Shown: positions 11,148 through 26,100 of the stretch, one piece after another | Layout of the letters: every line of letters starts with the position of its first letter | How positions within the stretch are numbered: position 1 is the first letter of the stretch | NCBI GenBank assembly: GCA_003260075.1 | Contig: QLIY01000246.1 | Span: forward strand, 117,753-181,752 | Length of the DNA: 64,000 nucleotides | Reading direction: 5' to 3' | From: Phallusia mammillata | Lineage: Eukaryota > Chordata > Ascidiacea > Phlebobranchia > Ascidiidae | Program-made: the position numbers and the translations under genes | The notes under the pieces: generated by a model | Told to the model about the DNA's origin: nothing | Seen by the model: the letters and a program-made list of their open reading frames with translations, nothing else | Databases searched by the model: none

Positions 11148-14100
11148 CTCATAAAGCCTATAAAACACACCACTGTACATAATATAATTAAAAACAGCTT
11201 TTTATATAGCTGTCGGGCTTTAGGTGAAGTCCAGCAACTAGCTACTTAGTTGGGCATTTTTATCTGGAAAAAAACGGACACAGAATTTGAAGTCAGGCCC
11301 GCAAACAAGCCCGTTTGTTTAACAAAACCTGAGCCTGAACCCGGCCCGACTTTATATGCTGTTACAGTTATAACTAAAAGTTCAACAATAATATGTTTGT
11401 AATGCCGCATGCAGTAACAAACGTTACAACTAAGAAAGCAGTAACATACAAATCAACACATATAAGTTGTCGTGTAACTTTCCCAGGTGGGAGTGAATGC
11501 CAACGGAACAATTTCTTACATAAAGTTTCTGAGTATTTTCTCGAGGAAATCTTGCACTCCTCCTGATATCGTGATGTCGAAATCGGCCGGTTCACTCCCC
11601 AATAATCTGCACGATCGTGGAGGGAAGGAGCAAGCGAGGAAGTTGATTGTCAGCAAAACATCACAGGAACAAAGTAGGTTTAACTGAGAATCGAATTGTT
11701 TTTTGCAAGTAGATTCGAAGCTAGTGGGTAATAATTAGCCGAAATGAGTAAGGAGTTTCTGTTTGAATAAGAATTGATGATGCCATTATAGCGGCGAGAT
11801 CGAATTTTGGTGTTTTATTACATTGCATAACGAAAAACATACAAACTGATGCAAGTGCAGTGGAAGCTTTGGTTTAGTATGAAAGAAACGTTTTCAAAAC
11901 AAACCTTCCCAACAAGGTATTGTGTGGGTTTGTCGCTAATCAATTAATCACATAAGGAGAGCTTGTAATGATTTTGTCAACTTGTTTCAGGCGTTGATTC
12001 GATTGAAAGGCATCTTCAACATAAGATGGCGGCAAACCTGAAAAACGTCATCAAAGCATTTCGATTATTCGATTATAACCGCGACGGTAACGTTCAACGG
12101 CATGAACTGAGACGAGTGATTGAAACTTATTGTCTCAAGTTGACAGACGCGCAGTACAACAAGTATGTACATAGTGTCAGTGTGTTAGTGTGTGGGGGAG
12201 GTTTAATCATTGATATCGACTGTGGTGCCACCATGATGGGAAACTATTTAACTTCACTGAAATAAGGTTGGAAAACATTGTGGCTTTCAAGTAACGTTGT
12301 GTGAAACTCCCACTCATGAATGTCTGCTACTTCATTTGCTCAACAAACTCGAGTTTATGAAAGTAAGGTTTTGATGGCGATCGTATAGTGTTACAAATGT
12401 CGAAACAATTCCTGTGTATTTGGGACCTTAAATTTAATTTAGCATTACCTTACACTTAACTTATACTTTTTTTCAGTTTGGTGTTATACTGTTGCAAAAT
12501 ATTGTGTCACAATTTTTGTTTGATTTCTATAGATTGTGGTCGCGGTACGATTTTCAACACACGGGGGCAATAGATTACCGGGAGTTTCTCCGCAAACTTG
12601 GTGTGAACGCAGCGACAAGTGAGAGACAGATTCTTACGAAACAAAGCGAAGAGAATACTGAGGACGGTGAGTGAATGTGTGGGAGTTTACTGTGTGAAAC
12701 GGAATAACAGAGTCCAAAAGTTTAGAGTTGACTCTCTGTATAATATATTTATATAATAGGGTGGAGTTGAATATTTGTGCTTCATAGTTTACATTCCTGA
12801 ACTTTACTCAATTATTTTTTACGTGTCTATCCGAAAACTCAAAAACCGCCACGCCACGTCATCGCAACGCAGCATTTAGGGAAAAAACTGCAGGAATCTT
12901 AAAATATTTTCAGCAACAGAATTTGTTGGAACTGAAACACATTTCACAAATAATATTTTTCGTCGGTCGTGTCAACATGTTACTTGGTTTTGTTGCGAAT
13001 TTCAACCGGACGATGTTTTCAGCTCCGTGGGATGCGAAGAAGAAGAGATTGGAGCGGGAGAAGGATGTCACTGATCTTGTTCTGAACCGGAACAAAGATC
13101 GGAATAAACGGAAGTCGAAACGAATCGAAGACATGACATTCTCCATGATAGAAAAAGAGTTTAGAAAAAAGGTGACGTACCATGGTTGCCTGGTGACGTA
13201 TGTGGTTGCTAGGCGACTTGGCTGTGGTCACGTGGCCGATTGTCGGTTGTCATACGTGCTTGTGAACGCGTTTTATTACAATAGTTGTCATACATTGACC
13301 GTTATAAGTTGGTTTCAGATCATTTTTACTTTAAACTGTAAAACGTCAGTAGTGTGACGTCATACATAGTTTTCTGTGACGTCATGGTGACTTGAACCTC
13401 CGTGATTGTTTGTTTTCATAATCACGAAAAATATCCTCCCCTTCTAGATGCAAGAAAACTTTCACAACGTGAAGCGTGCGATGTTGACCTTTGACCTCGG
13501 GAACGACGGGTTTATCGCGATCGACGATTTGAAAGCTGTCCTCGATAACTTTGTGCTTCCCACCACAGATGAGGTTTTCCACCAGCTCATGTACAGGTCG
13601 GTATGACTTAAATATCACATCTGCGTTCAAACCAAAATTAGCATAACAGAGTTGTAAGTCGGGCCGGGTTCGGGCTTAGGTTTCTTCGAAAATACCGGCC
13701 TCACTCTGTGTCAGTATTTTTTTGAGTAAATTTAACTAGCTAAGTAGCCAGCTGCTGGACTAGGCCCGTTAACAACTCTGTAGCATACATATGTTGTTCA
13801 TCTACCACTCCGCCTAAGCATGCCGTGTATCTAATTATGCGGTGCATGTTGATGCCGTGTATTTAAGCCAGTAGTTCTCAATCTGTGCGTCGCGACGCCC
13901 TGGTGCGTCGTTTCAATTTTCCAAGGGCGTCGCAGAATATTTCCGTTTCGTGACTGAACTCAGTTTATCTCATAAAAAATGAGGTTTCAGTGCGGTTAAC
14001 GTATATCTACGTCCAAATACTTTTTGCGTAGAGTGCGGATTGACGTAAATTTACCTCAAAAGTTTTTGATCAAAAATGCGGCTGTCCGTTAATGTACGAC

Positions 14101-17100
14101 GTACGTACATTGTACGTCGAGACCAAAGCGTACAAGCAGCAAGTGCGTGATAGGCGCGTGTCTGTGGCGACGCTTGGCGGGCATTAAACTTGATTATGTG
14201 AACGGAGTCTCGCTTCTTAACAATGTAACAAAGGCGACTTTTGTAGCAAAGGCTTGAGGTAGTTATAACGTATAATTGTTAGCAAAGTTTGAAGTAACTT
14301 AGTTACTGTGCATGAGTTGCAGCAGTAAATTTTTGTGCATCAGTTTATATTGTGCGTAAGTTGAAACATTATACTTTCATTGTAATTCGTTATTGATGCT
14401 GTTGAGGCCTTGCTGCAGACAAGACAATGCAATTGTGCGCAATAATTGAAACAATTAACAAAAGCCCGCACGTGATTGCCGGGTGCACTGAAAGTGTTGA
14501 CTGTTGAGTGCAGTTTTATAACTTTGTCGAAAAACAGTTAGGCTAAAATTGTTCTCTAAGTGCTGTTTAATAGATTTAAATTAACTGTTTATTGATAAGT
14601 TCCCTCATTAACTTTTATTTGCTGGTGCGTCGCAAGTCCAGAAAACTTTTCCAGAGGCGTCGCAACAAAAAAAAAGTTTGAGAACCACTGCTTTAAGCTC
14701 ACAACGATTCCGGTCCAAATAGACAGTTTTGAACCAAGTGTTCCACCATTGTTTGGTTCAACTGGAGTTTGTTTGTAAACAACCTTATCCTAGCTTTTAC
14801 CTATTCTCTGTGTGAAATGAAATCCCTTGTTTAGATTCGAGGTCAGAGGGACGGGTAAAATCTCGTGGGAACAATTTCTTGGCAAGTTCCAGGATCCACA
14901 AGGAAGGGGGAATGGTCAGACTTTACCGATCGGACAAAACCACAAGGTACTGTCGCTGGGTGTCGCTGTAACAATAGTGTTTATGCAAACATCCCCCCCC
15001 CCCAAAATGTTCTCTAAGTGCTGTTTAATAGATTTAAATTAACTGTTTAATGATAAGTTTCTTCATTACCCCCCCCCCCGCTTTAAGCTCACAACGATTC
15101 CGGTCCAAATAGACAGTTTTGAACCAATTGTTCTACCTGTTTGGTTCAACTGGACTTTGTTTGTAAACAACCTTATCCTAGCTTTCACCTACTCTCTGTG
15201 TGAAATGACATCCCTTGTTTAGATTCGAGGTCAGAGGGACCGGTAAAATCTCGTGGGAACAGTTTCTTGGCAAGTTCCAGGATCCACAGGGAAGAGGGAA
15301 TGGTCAGACTTTGCCGATCGGACAAAACCACAAGGTACTGTCGCTAGGTGTCGCTATAACAATAGTGTTTATGCAAACATTCATGGTGCTTGAAAGTGTT
15401 AGTAAAATGCTAACCCTGTTTGTTAGGTGCTAAGTAACAGTTGGAAAAGATAGGCAGAAAAAATAAAATAAAATAAAAAAACATCTATCAGTCACTTGAC
15501 CCGCGACATTTGAACTTTTGTTTTTATATAAAACCTAATTTAAATTGTTGCACCTTACTTTGCGCTTATTTTAAAATGGAGTTGTCGGAAATATTTTAAA
15601 TATATTTTTTCAGGTGAATCCGACCCGACAAGGAATGGAAGAAGTCACCACTCCTGAAATAATGAACAAACTAAGAAAGCACGTCATCAACAATTACGCA
15701 ACACTCAAACAAGCTTTCCTCGGGTTCGATGAGGTATGATGTCATACGTGGTGACGTATGTGGGTTGTGAGAAAGTTTCGCTGACCTTTTGACCTTGTGT
15801 CGCAGAATCGCAAGGGCGTTATCACGCGGAAAGATCTACGACGAATTGTTGAAAGTTTTGCGATGAAACTGACTGACGACAATTTCAAGGATCTACTCGT
15901 ACAACTCGATCCCCAACATACTGGACTTATTAAGTATCACAGGTGGGAAAGTACCACGTTATCATGACCTTTCACCCACTTACTGGGTACGGAACCATCT
16001 GTGCGACTGTGACTAAGGATGTCCTTGCGTTCCACCCTTTTTTCTTTTGTTTATCGCGCACTGTACTAAGCGCGTTCAGTGTTATTTACCCTGATGAAGA
16101 CGACGTGTAAAGAACCTAGATACGTCGGAATAAAATTACATTTGCCAGAATAACTCTATAAACTTAATATTATGCCTGGCAGCAACAGTTTATATGGTGA
16201 CTAACTCCCCCCCCCCACGTCGAAACGTCGGAATAAAAATACATTTGCCAGAAGAACTCTATAAACTTAATATTATGCCTGGCAGCAATACCATTTGTTT
16301 TGTGAAATTTCCCCGCCTTTTCTTACTGCTTTGCTGCGTGATATTTACTTGTCACTTTCATCTCAGCTTCCTTGAACTGTTTGAGCCGAAGGAGTCCGTG
16401 CGCGCCCACAAGTGGTTGTTTTCCACTCACAAATTCAACCAGAATCAGCCTCCAGCCATCCTCGCATGGGACACAGTGGAAGGAATCCTGCGGGAAAAAT
16501 TATCGGAAAACTACAAACTGGTGAGAATTCACACAATAATGTGCAGATTTTCTGTCAGCAAATTTTATGTGTTGTTTGCCAAATCAACCACGTCTTCCTT
16601 TAGAAGCAAAATGTCCTCTTTGTTGAGGAAAAATATCTTGTCTTTCGAGAACACTAAAAATGTCATATTTTTTCGTTTTTGTTACTCATCGCATTCAATA
16701 GGTTGGATAATGTTGGGTTGCAAGGTTTGTTTTTCTCATTTTCCCATTTGCTTGATACCGTTTCTATGTGAATCCACACACAACCAAAACCTTACATCCC
16801 CAAAACTTCCGCTCGCATTTGCAGGTAGCGGATGAATATGCAGCTCTCGACACTGTGGGCGATGGTTCTATTTCCCGACAACACTTACGACGCCTCACAG
16901 ACAGATACGCACTGCCCGTGTCCGACGAACATTTCGACACGTGAGTTGCCAAACTTCAATTGAAACTATCACAAAAAACCCTCATCATAAAATGCACACC
17001 AGCTCCAATATACCTTGCATAGTTTGGTCGGTCCAGAAAAATTCGCTTTTCGATTTGGATTTGCTGGACTTTGCGGCAATCTTATGTTGTGGATTTGTAA

Positions 17101-20100
17101 TTGCCTTTACGCCACCTGCTTTACGTCATAGGATAAGCTTATTACGTCACATCCCCCCCCCCACGAACATTTCGACACGTGAGTTGCCAAACTTCAATTG
17201 AAACTATCACTAAAACCCTCATCATAAAATGCACACCAAGCTCCAATATACCTTGCACAGTTTGGTCGGTCTCGAAAAATTAATTCGCTTTTTGATTTGG
17301 ATTTGCTGAGCTCTTGCCTTTACACCACCTGCTATACGTCATAGGATAAGCTTATTACGTCACAAACCAAAACACCGGCATTATCACCACTTGGTGTCGA
17401 ACTTCCTTTTTTCACCAAACCTTCTTGTTATTTTTCACCTGCTAATGTTTCAACTTGTGTCAGAATGTGGAAAGCATGCGATGAGGTAGGGGAAGGTCGG
17501 ATCAAACTGGCAAAGTTCCTCGACAACCTCGGTATTGATGTGAGTCCTGGTGACCTTGAGGGAATGAGCACAAGGATACACAATGAGAGCTACGACAGAG
17601 AGGAGAAGCGGAAGAGTGATCAGTCTGAAAGGTAAAATACGAGGAGAGCGGTTTAAGTTTGAATATCCTTAAGTTGGTTTGAAAGCAAATCATACCAACA
17701 AAAAAAGCGGTGTTGGGGGGTATTTACCCACTAGGATAATTAATGATTCATGCCCGCAAGAAGGTTGACATCCCTTAACCGCAAATACCACAATAATCCT
17801 ATTCTCAAACAATTAAGATAGCAAACAATTTCGTTACGAAATGATTACGTCATGAAACAAATAATAATAGTAATCAAATTATTTCCAAAACCATTTTCAA
17901 TCACGCTTCGGGGACAATTAGCACAGATCACTGGTGGACATGTTCGGTTGTTTATTTATTGTCATTTCTTTACGTGAAACATGTTTCTTCAACAGAATCA
18001 ACGAGATAGAGAAGGTTGATTTATTCCACACAAACCTGTTTACTGGGAGCGAGGTGGTGAAGAAGCTGAAGGATCGAATGTCACAACACGATACAGCCAT
18101 CAGGAAGACGTTCCTCAGATACTCGAGATCCGGAAAAGGTTTTGTCACGAAGAGGGATTTCAGAAAAGTACGCGCCATGTGTAAAGTTGCTATGGCAACC
18201 GACTGTTGTTGCGCGACCTTAAAATTTAGCTGAATTAAACTGTCATAACTCTCTAGAATGGTGTATTGTTGTGGTGAAGAGCCCGTAAGGTAGATGGTAA
18301 TGAGTTTTAATATCATGAGCTGTTATGTGTGTTATCTGTCATGGTAAAAATGAGACCAGCCGCAAACGTTTCTCAAACTTTACAAAGCATGCTCAAAGGT
18401 AAACCTATTTTGTGTAAATGTTAAAACCAGTAAAAAACTTCTTTGCAGTTAAGGCTTTTACGGCTGCGCTTATCTTACACTTTTTCATATTTGTTTTATT
18501 TATTAAATGGTGATGACGGATAAAAACGTATTTTGTACAAGTTAAGTTTTCTTTTTTAAGTTAAATTATCTGAACACAAGATATTTTATCAGATGTTGGA
18601 AGACATGGGATTCAGGATGGAGGAAGCTCACTTCCGAGAGCTCGTCCAATCTCTCAACTTCTCATCACGTGGTCTCAACTATTCCGATTTTATCGCAAGT
18701 TTTCAGGATCTGAGAACGCATGGGGTTGGACAGGTGGGTGAAATGATGTAGACATGAGATTGGTTCAATTCAGAGATGTAAACGGGCCTGAAATTGGAGG
18801 GCGAGCCCAACACGAAAGCACAAGCCCAAAACCCGGCCCGAACCCGAATCGTATATATTGAAAAAAAGATCGTTTTTAGCCCGAAAGTTTGATTGACAGG
18901 TCTACACATTGAAGCCTCAGGAAAGACCAAGACAACCAACACAATATACCATTGGCTTAAAACAAGGCGTTTAGGGCTGTTTGACATTAGGCCAGGTCCA
19001 CTAACTGGCTACTTAGCTGGTTAAATTTATTCAAAAACATACTGACACAGAGTGTAAAGTCAGGCCCGAAAAGCCCGATGTGACTTACAACTCTGGTACA
19101 ATGAACAGTTTTACAGCAATTTCATGCTATTTAAATAATTTTGATTTGGTTAATGTTATTATTATTTACTATTCAAACCAGATAAACTTTCGCACCTGAA
19201 AAGAAGGCCTTCCCGTACCACCAGTGGCGCTCCACACACACTTGTGCTCTTATATAAATACTTGCTCTTTGACCAGTCCTATATGTGTGTTGTCTTGTTG
19301 TTGTCTTGTTGTTGTCTTGTTGTTGTCTTGTTGTTATCTTGTTGTTACCTTGCAGAAGCTTGAACGGGCCGGGAACCACATCGTGAATCCCACCAATGTT
19401 AAGTATATGAGCGCAGAACAATGCTACGAACAACTGATGGAGAGAATGCGGCAGAACTTCGGGGTATGCTGATGTATTGAAATGTCGTTGTTCTTCCAAC
19501 TTGTGTGCTTATGTGTTGGTCGCAGAGTGTGCGGGGAGCTTTCTACAAAGTCGACGACGATCACGATGGAATCCTGACAATGCACGAATTCCGCAAGCTG
19601 CTTGATACATTCATGTTCATTATTACGGGTGAGGAACAAACAAAACACTTTATGACGCATAAATTAATTTCAGCCAGCAGGCCTGTAAAGTTGATTGCAT
19701 TTTTAAAATGAGTTTATGCGAAATGGAGTATATACTTACAAATCCCTTTCATTATATTGTCGAAAGTCTTGTTGAAGTTTTGAATTTGATCTGTAAGACT
19801 TCTATAGCCAACAGATAACACCTGTTCACAAAAGATGCGACTTATTTGTTCGGTTTCAGATGAAACATTCCACCAACTTCTGCGCATGCTCGGTTTAAAT
19901 CGGAAATCCAATCTTTCCTATCATGATTTCCTCGCAAAGTTTGAGGTGGTCGACAAAGAGGAAGGTCATCCATGGCTCAATTCAGCTCACAGGTGATGAT
20001 GCGGTTGCTAAATATCCCAAAGTATGCCAAAATATTATATCCATGTTCTACTCGCTCTTGCACGCAACAACTACGCGTGTGTTAAATCAGCGGTTCCCAA

Positions 20101-23100
20101 ACTTTTCAAGCATGCGGCGCTTCCACAAACTAAATTTTCACGGCAAACTTTGCTGTGACAATTGTTAATTTGCAACATTATTATGATGGATAAGAATGCT
20201 TTTTGTGACAAACAAGAAATAATGAGCTTATATGTATGCCCACATTTAGTAAACAGCGAGTTCGAGTTGCACTAATCTGCCGCGACACATAGTTTGAGAA
20301 TCGCTGGTTTAAATCCACGTAACATTCTCAGGTTCAACAAGGTGCGCTCATCCACCGAACTAGCTGCCGATCAAGTCCACGATTATCTGAGCATGAAAGC
20401 TGAACAAACTTGGTCGGATCTCGCCAAAGCTTTCCAGAGCTTCTACGCAGATGGGAACGGGATCATTAAGAAGAAGGAATTACGATCGATTCTGTACAGG
20501 TTCGTCTGATTCCAGGGTTGCACGTGTTTGTGAGGGAACTAGATAGTTAGCTAGTCGCTATTCCCATGAAATTATCTTTTTTGCGGGGTGTTTTTACGGT
20601 ACCAAAAGGGTCAAGCAGTTCTGACCTAAATTGTTTTGTGCTCAAAATAATAGAATGATAAAAACCACTTCGACTCCAAAATTTTGTAAAAAATGTTCTA
20701 TAACTTATCAGTTGTTTGTTTGTCAACTGTTACGTCATAATACCACTCGGGTCATTCAGGTTCATCCTTCCGATTTCGAACGCTGAGTTTCAGAAATTAT
20801 GGAGCAGATATGATGAAGGAAATAAAGGTTTCATCACTCACCAGGATTTCCTCAAAAAACTCGGGCTCAATTTCGCACCCGGAGATAATGTCGGTACGTT
20901 GTGACGTGTGCGCTGATGACGTAGTACTACGTATGCGCTGATGACGTAATACTACGCATGCGCTAATGACGCAGTACTACGCATGCGCTAATGACGCAGT
21001 ACTACGTATGCGCTGATGACGTAGTACTACGTATGGTGATGACGTAGTACTACGTATGTGGTGATGACGTAATACTAACTACGTATATGCTGATGACGTA
21101 ATACTACGTATGCGCTGATGACGAAGTACTACGTATGGTGATGACGAAGTACTATGGTGATGACGTGAGAGAGATTTAAACCGAACAAGATTGTAGTTGC
21201 GGTGGGATTCGAGCCCTTCATCTTCTGTCTGTTTGTGAGCCTTAATTAAAATATTCGGTTCAAGTTCGTCCTCCAACCGGTTGAGATTATAAGTTGTTAT
21301 GTTAGCTTGTGTGTTCGGTCCACAGGATTGCAGGGAACGAGTCGTAAAATGGTGGAGGAAAATTACATCAACGTTCTGGCTCACCACGAACTCCAACAAG
21401 CGAAACATGAAGAGATTGCGATGAACCAGATCAAATATTCTCAACATCTGAATGCAGAGACGGTGGAGAAAGAACTGAAGTAAGTGTCTGTTTGTGTCTG
21501 TCCAACACCTACACGTACATCTCCGGTTCTTGTCGTTTCGACGTCACCACCTGTAACCACTAGTAATCCGCGTGTTATCAGTGGCGTCACCCCACACCTT
21601 TTGCAATTATTTTTTACCCCAATGCTATGACACAGAGTTGCAAGTCGGGCCGGGCATTCCCCCCCCCCCCCAAAACGGGCCTGACTTTACGTTCCGTTTC
21701 CGCCATTTTTTAGTAGCAGTTCTTTGGCTTTGACCTAATGCCCACCCTACTCTAAAACGTATGGTTTACCCCATTGTCTACTATTGTTCATTGTGTTTGT
21801 TGTCTTTTACTTTGTTGCAAGGATTTCGTGGATAGGCCTGTCAATAAAAATTTCGGGCCTAAACGGGCTTCTCAAAAACGTTTCGGGTTCGGGCCGGGCT
21901 TCGGGCTCAGATTTCGGGCCCGCTTGCAACTCTACTATGACATATACCAGGGGTGTGCAACCTGCGGTCCGCGGGCCAAATGCGGCCCATTAATTAAAGG
22001 TTGTGCGGCGGCAGAGACGCTTCGATTTCAAATGTGCTTTCAAACGAGTCGAAATAATCTATATTTTTGAGCAGAATAATGATATTTTTAAGACAGGCAT
22101 GATTGGTATGCAACAGAGTAAAATCACCTTGTGTTATATAAAGGTGCGACCCGCGATCTAATCATGATGATTATAAATCATGATGGTTGCACACCCTTGA
22201 TATAAATCATGTTTCAAGCAAAGTTGACAACCTGCATTGATGATGACAACAGCGATTGTTGAACCATCTGCATTATATTCTTTGTACACAAGTTATATGT
22301 TCTTGATCAAATAATTTTGGCCTTACATTTAAGCTTTCCTTCCCAGGGACAGATTCCGCGAGTATTACTCGGATTTTGACAAAGCTTTTCGAAAACTCGA
22401 CAAAAACCAAGATGGCTACGTGACCTTGGCTGACCTCCAACGCGTTCTGGTTCAACTTAATTATTTCCTCGACGAAGATCAGGTATTATGACGTTAAAGG
22501 GAATTGTTTATAGTTTGTTTCTTTTCGTTTTTTTGCGGATTTTTGACCGATGTTCGTGACACGTGATCAGCCTCAATAAAGCGTGACATCGATGTTTCTT
22601 GTTCCAGTTTCTGTCGCTTCTCAAACGTCTTGGTCTCCCCACAACCCGAGCTCGGCTCTCCTACTTCGACTTTCTTCGAGCGATCGACGATGGCCGAGCT
22701 TCAAGGTTCGGAAAACGTCGGCAAACTTCGGATCCGAGGGAGCCGGTCACGTGGCAAAGCTACGAGCATCTGAGTAGTGAGAAAATGTTCGCGAAACTTC
22801 GGGAAAAAGTCACCGTCAACTACGACAGCTTGAACTCCGTAGGTGGCAAACATTTTCACCAAACAGGAAACTAGATGAAAGTTAAAACAGTTATTTAAAC
22901 ACTGGATTGCTCCACTACCAACCTATATATCCGGGTTTAGGAGCTGGCTAAAATATTTTGAAAATCTTACAATAAAAAAACTGTTTTTGTGTTAAACGTA
23001 CATATTTTCAAGGTCCATCAAAAGTTGTGTCAGTTCCATATAAGCTGGCTATAATCTTAAGTTACAAGGCTCGCCTGGTTTCTTTTGTTTAATTGATCCA

Positions 23101-26100
23101 ATACCATTATTGTATTCTCCACTGCTGCTAATGAAAGTTATCCACCAATCAAATTGCAGGCTTTCCGCGCGTTCGACCGTGCCCAGACCGGTTTGGTGAA
23201 AGTGTCGGACTTTCGGAGGATGTTGGATAATTTCTGCTTCAAACTCACAGACAAACAATTCAAACTCGTCCTCACTAAGTGCAGGATATCCGGCAGTGGG
23301 ACTTCCCCCAACAAGATAATCAACTGGATCGTGTTTCTGCAAAATTTCTCGATGATCAAAGATGTGGTGAGTACATGATCACATGAGTACATGAGTGCAC
23401 GATACCATGAGTACATGATCACATGAGTACATGAAAACATTAACACATGAGTGCATGAGCACGTGAAAACATGAGCACATGAAAGCATTAACACACGAGT
23501 ACATGAGCACTTGCGTAGATGAGTACATGAACACGTAAACCCCATAATCCCTTTTGTTGCTGATTTGTTACTGCAAAGATTAAAACTTTTTCGTTTGTTC
23601 GTTTTTTCAGCTTCTTCCGAACACATAAATTTGGTTCGGTTCGGTATTTTCATATAATTTTCTCGCTCTTTAACTCGACAAACCTAAAATATTTATTGCT
23701 TTCTACAATTTACCCCAAAACATTTCAACAAATTAATCCACCCCTGGTTGGGAACTTCTGGTCATTTCTAAATTTCACAATAAACTTAAAACTTGATCCC
23801 CAGAAACTGAAAGAGTGGACGGATTATGTCGGGAGGGCTGCACCCCCCCAAACCCCCCTGATCCTTTCATCGGATGAGGTGGAGGTTCGTATACGGGAAG
23901 TGGTTCGCGCGAGATACCCTGTCATGGAAAGAGCTTTTACTGACACGGATTATGCGAAAATATTTGTTGTCTCAAAAGAAGACTTCCGTGACATCATCAA
24001 TGAACACGTCATGCGACTTAATGACGAACAAGTGGGTGACGTGTTTATTTGCTTTTGTTAAGGTTATAATGATATTTTTTTTAATTAATAGGCTATTATG
24101 GAAATTTTTAACTTTAATTTTGCACTGAAGGATGTAGGATGTTACCGCACATTGTGCTGTGACGCTGCGTAATTAACCAAGGTTGCTTAGGAGCTCGAAC
24201 TGCGTTGTCGGTGTGTTTTTGTGAAGTGATCGCCCCCTTCACAATTTCCTCAACTGTGCGCCACCAACTTTGTTCGCCACTTTGTCGCTAATTAATGAAA
24301 AACCCGCGAATCTGAGTTGCCAGGCTGCACCGGGCGTCTCAAAATTTGTATTACAGCGTTACAAAATCAACAAGTAACTTTACTTCAAGAAAAATAATAA
24401 ATAAAACATATTATGTTATTCCTACAAGTTGAAAATCTTTCATTTGAGACAAACTGCAGCAAATTGTTGGTCGGCAATCCTGCAAAACTTTCGCATAAAC
24501 TTCTTCCCGTGCTACAGCGGTCAAGTTCAGTTAAGTGCCACTCGAGAACTTCTCAACACGGTCTTGAGTCCCACTTAAGCAGCACTCGGCAGGTCTGAGC
24601 AAAACTCTTGAGACGAGTTGAAGTTTCAGATTCAACTCACACTTACAGGATTATCTCCGGATATTCAACAAGCTTTAAACCGGATTAGCAAAGTTGTTAG
24701 TGTAGCAAATTTGTGAAATGTTGTGTTTCAGCGATTTATAAGTGCATGTGTGTGATGTCATAAACAATCGCCCGACGTTCCAGAATTCGCGGATTTGCGC
24801 AAATTTGTTTCGCGAACAATATCGAGGCGTCGTTACTGTGGCGACGGACATGGTTGTGTGAGTACAAGCAGTAAGGTTATTGTGTGTTTGAGCCGTATTG
24901 ACAGAACTACACACACACACGCTGGAGAATGGGTTGTATAACCATACTCGTTCATAACTCGGTCGTTCACAGCTAGTTTGGTCAGAATATGAATCGTCAG
25001 CAACTATTTTCAGCTTCATATAAAGTTTTTGTCAAATCCGCTTTAGATTCTGACATCACTGATTGTTGGCGAATAATGGAGTTTTTGTCACTTAATGTTT
25101 CTGTGTCAGATTTGTGTTCGCAGACTTAATTGCAGAATTTATCAGTTAATCTTACGTTGCAGCAAAGTATCCGAAAACTCACTTAGCATTTAACTGCTAT
25201 TTGTGATGACGTAATGCGTGTTGTGACGTAACAATGGATTACGGTTTCACCGACAGTATTACCCGTTATGACGTAAGCAGAATGTGTCCCAGCGGAAAAG
25301 CGATTATTCGAAAACTCACAAGTCAACAGCTTGATGTGAGTTGAAATTCAGGGTGAACTTTGTAACTTCCACAACCTGTTCTGTGTCAGGAATTTTGTTC
25401 AAACATTTTCCTTTTCACAAAACTTGTTCTAAGGTTTTGTTGTTTGCGCAACCAACGTTAGATGAAATATTTAATTGAGCCAAATCTGTTTTCAGTTCGA
25501 CCGACTTTGGGCAAAACAAGCCGTGAACGAGTTCAACAACCTAGAATACAGAGAGTTCCTGAAACAATACAACAGCTCATCCGATGAAAAGATTTCGCCC
25601 AAACAAGATGCGACTGCCAATAAGGTAGAAACTTATATTCTGCTTTGCTCTCAACTTCTGACCTGGTTTTGCACAAGTCCCGTTTCCGTTGTTAAAATGC
25701 CTGTGTTCGTAATTAACATGATAAGTTGTGTTGGCCACAGTACGGTTCATAAATATCATGTTGGTCAAATAATAACTTGGCCGCCATTTCTAACAACAAC
25801 TTACAATGTCCCGTACAGGACGACGCCGAGATTCAACTAACCGAAGCATGTGCAAAACCCACCACTAGCGGCGACAACGATTATAATTTACCGAGGCCTC
25901 CCAGCAGAACGGTGAGCGACAAATGTTGGTGTGAATTCAATTATTTAATGGTTTCCGATGAGTTTACTTACAAACTTGTGTCAAGTTGTGGTGCAATACT
26001 TTTTAATCTTCTACCCACGAAGTTTGGTTGGAAACGATCAGCCAATCATGTCATACTACGCACATTCGGTGTGATTACCCTGATGAAGGCGACCTGTATA

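Noticed and set aside
10944-11249. Open frames rich in Ser-Arg, Gly-Ser, poly-Gly and poly-Pro
   Set aside because: Pure translation of the CGATCC array and the G run inside an EFCAB6 intron.
21195-21240. GGGATTCGAGCCC, resembling a tRNA T-loop
   Set aside because: No acceptor stem, D-arm or anticodon arm can be built around it.
23138-23653. Minus-strand frame of 171 residues with repeated CSCTHVLM-type units
   Set aside because: Product of the ACATGAGTACATGA tandem repeat and the antisense of exon 26.
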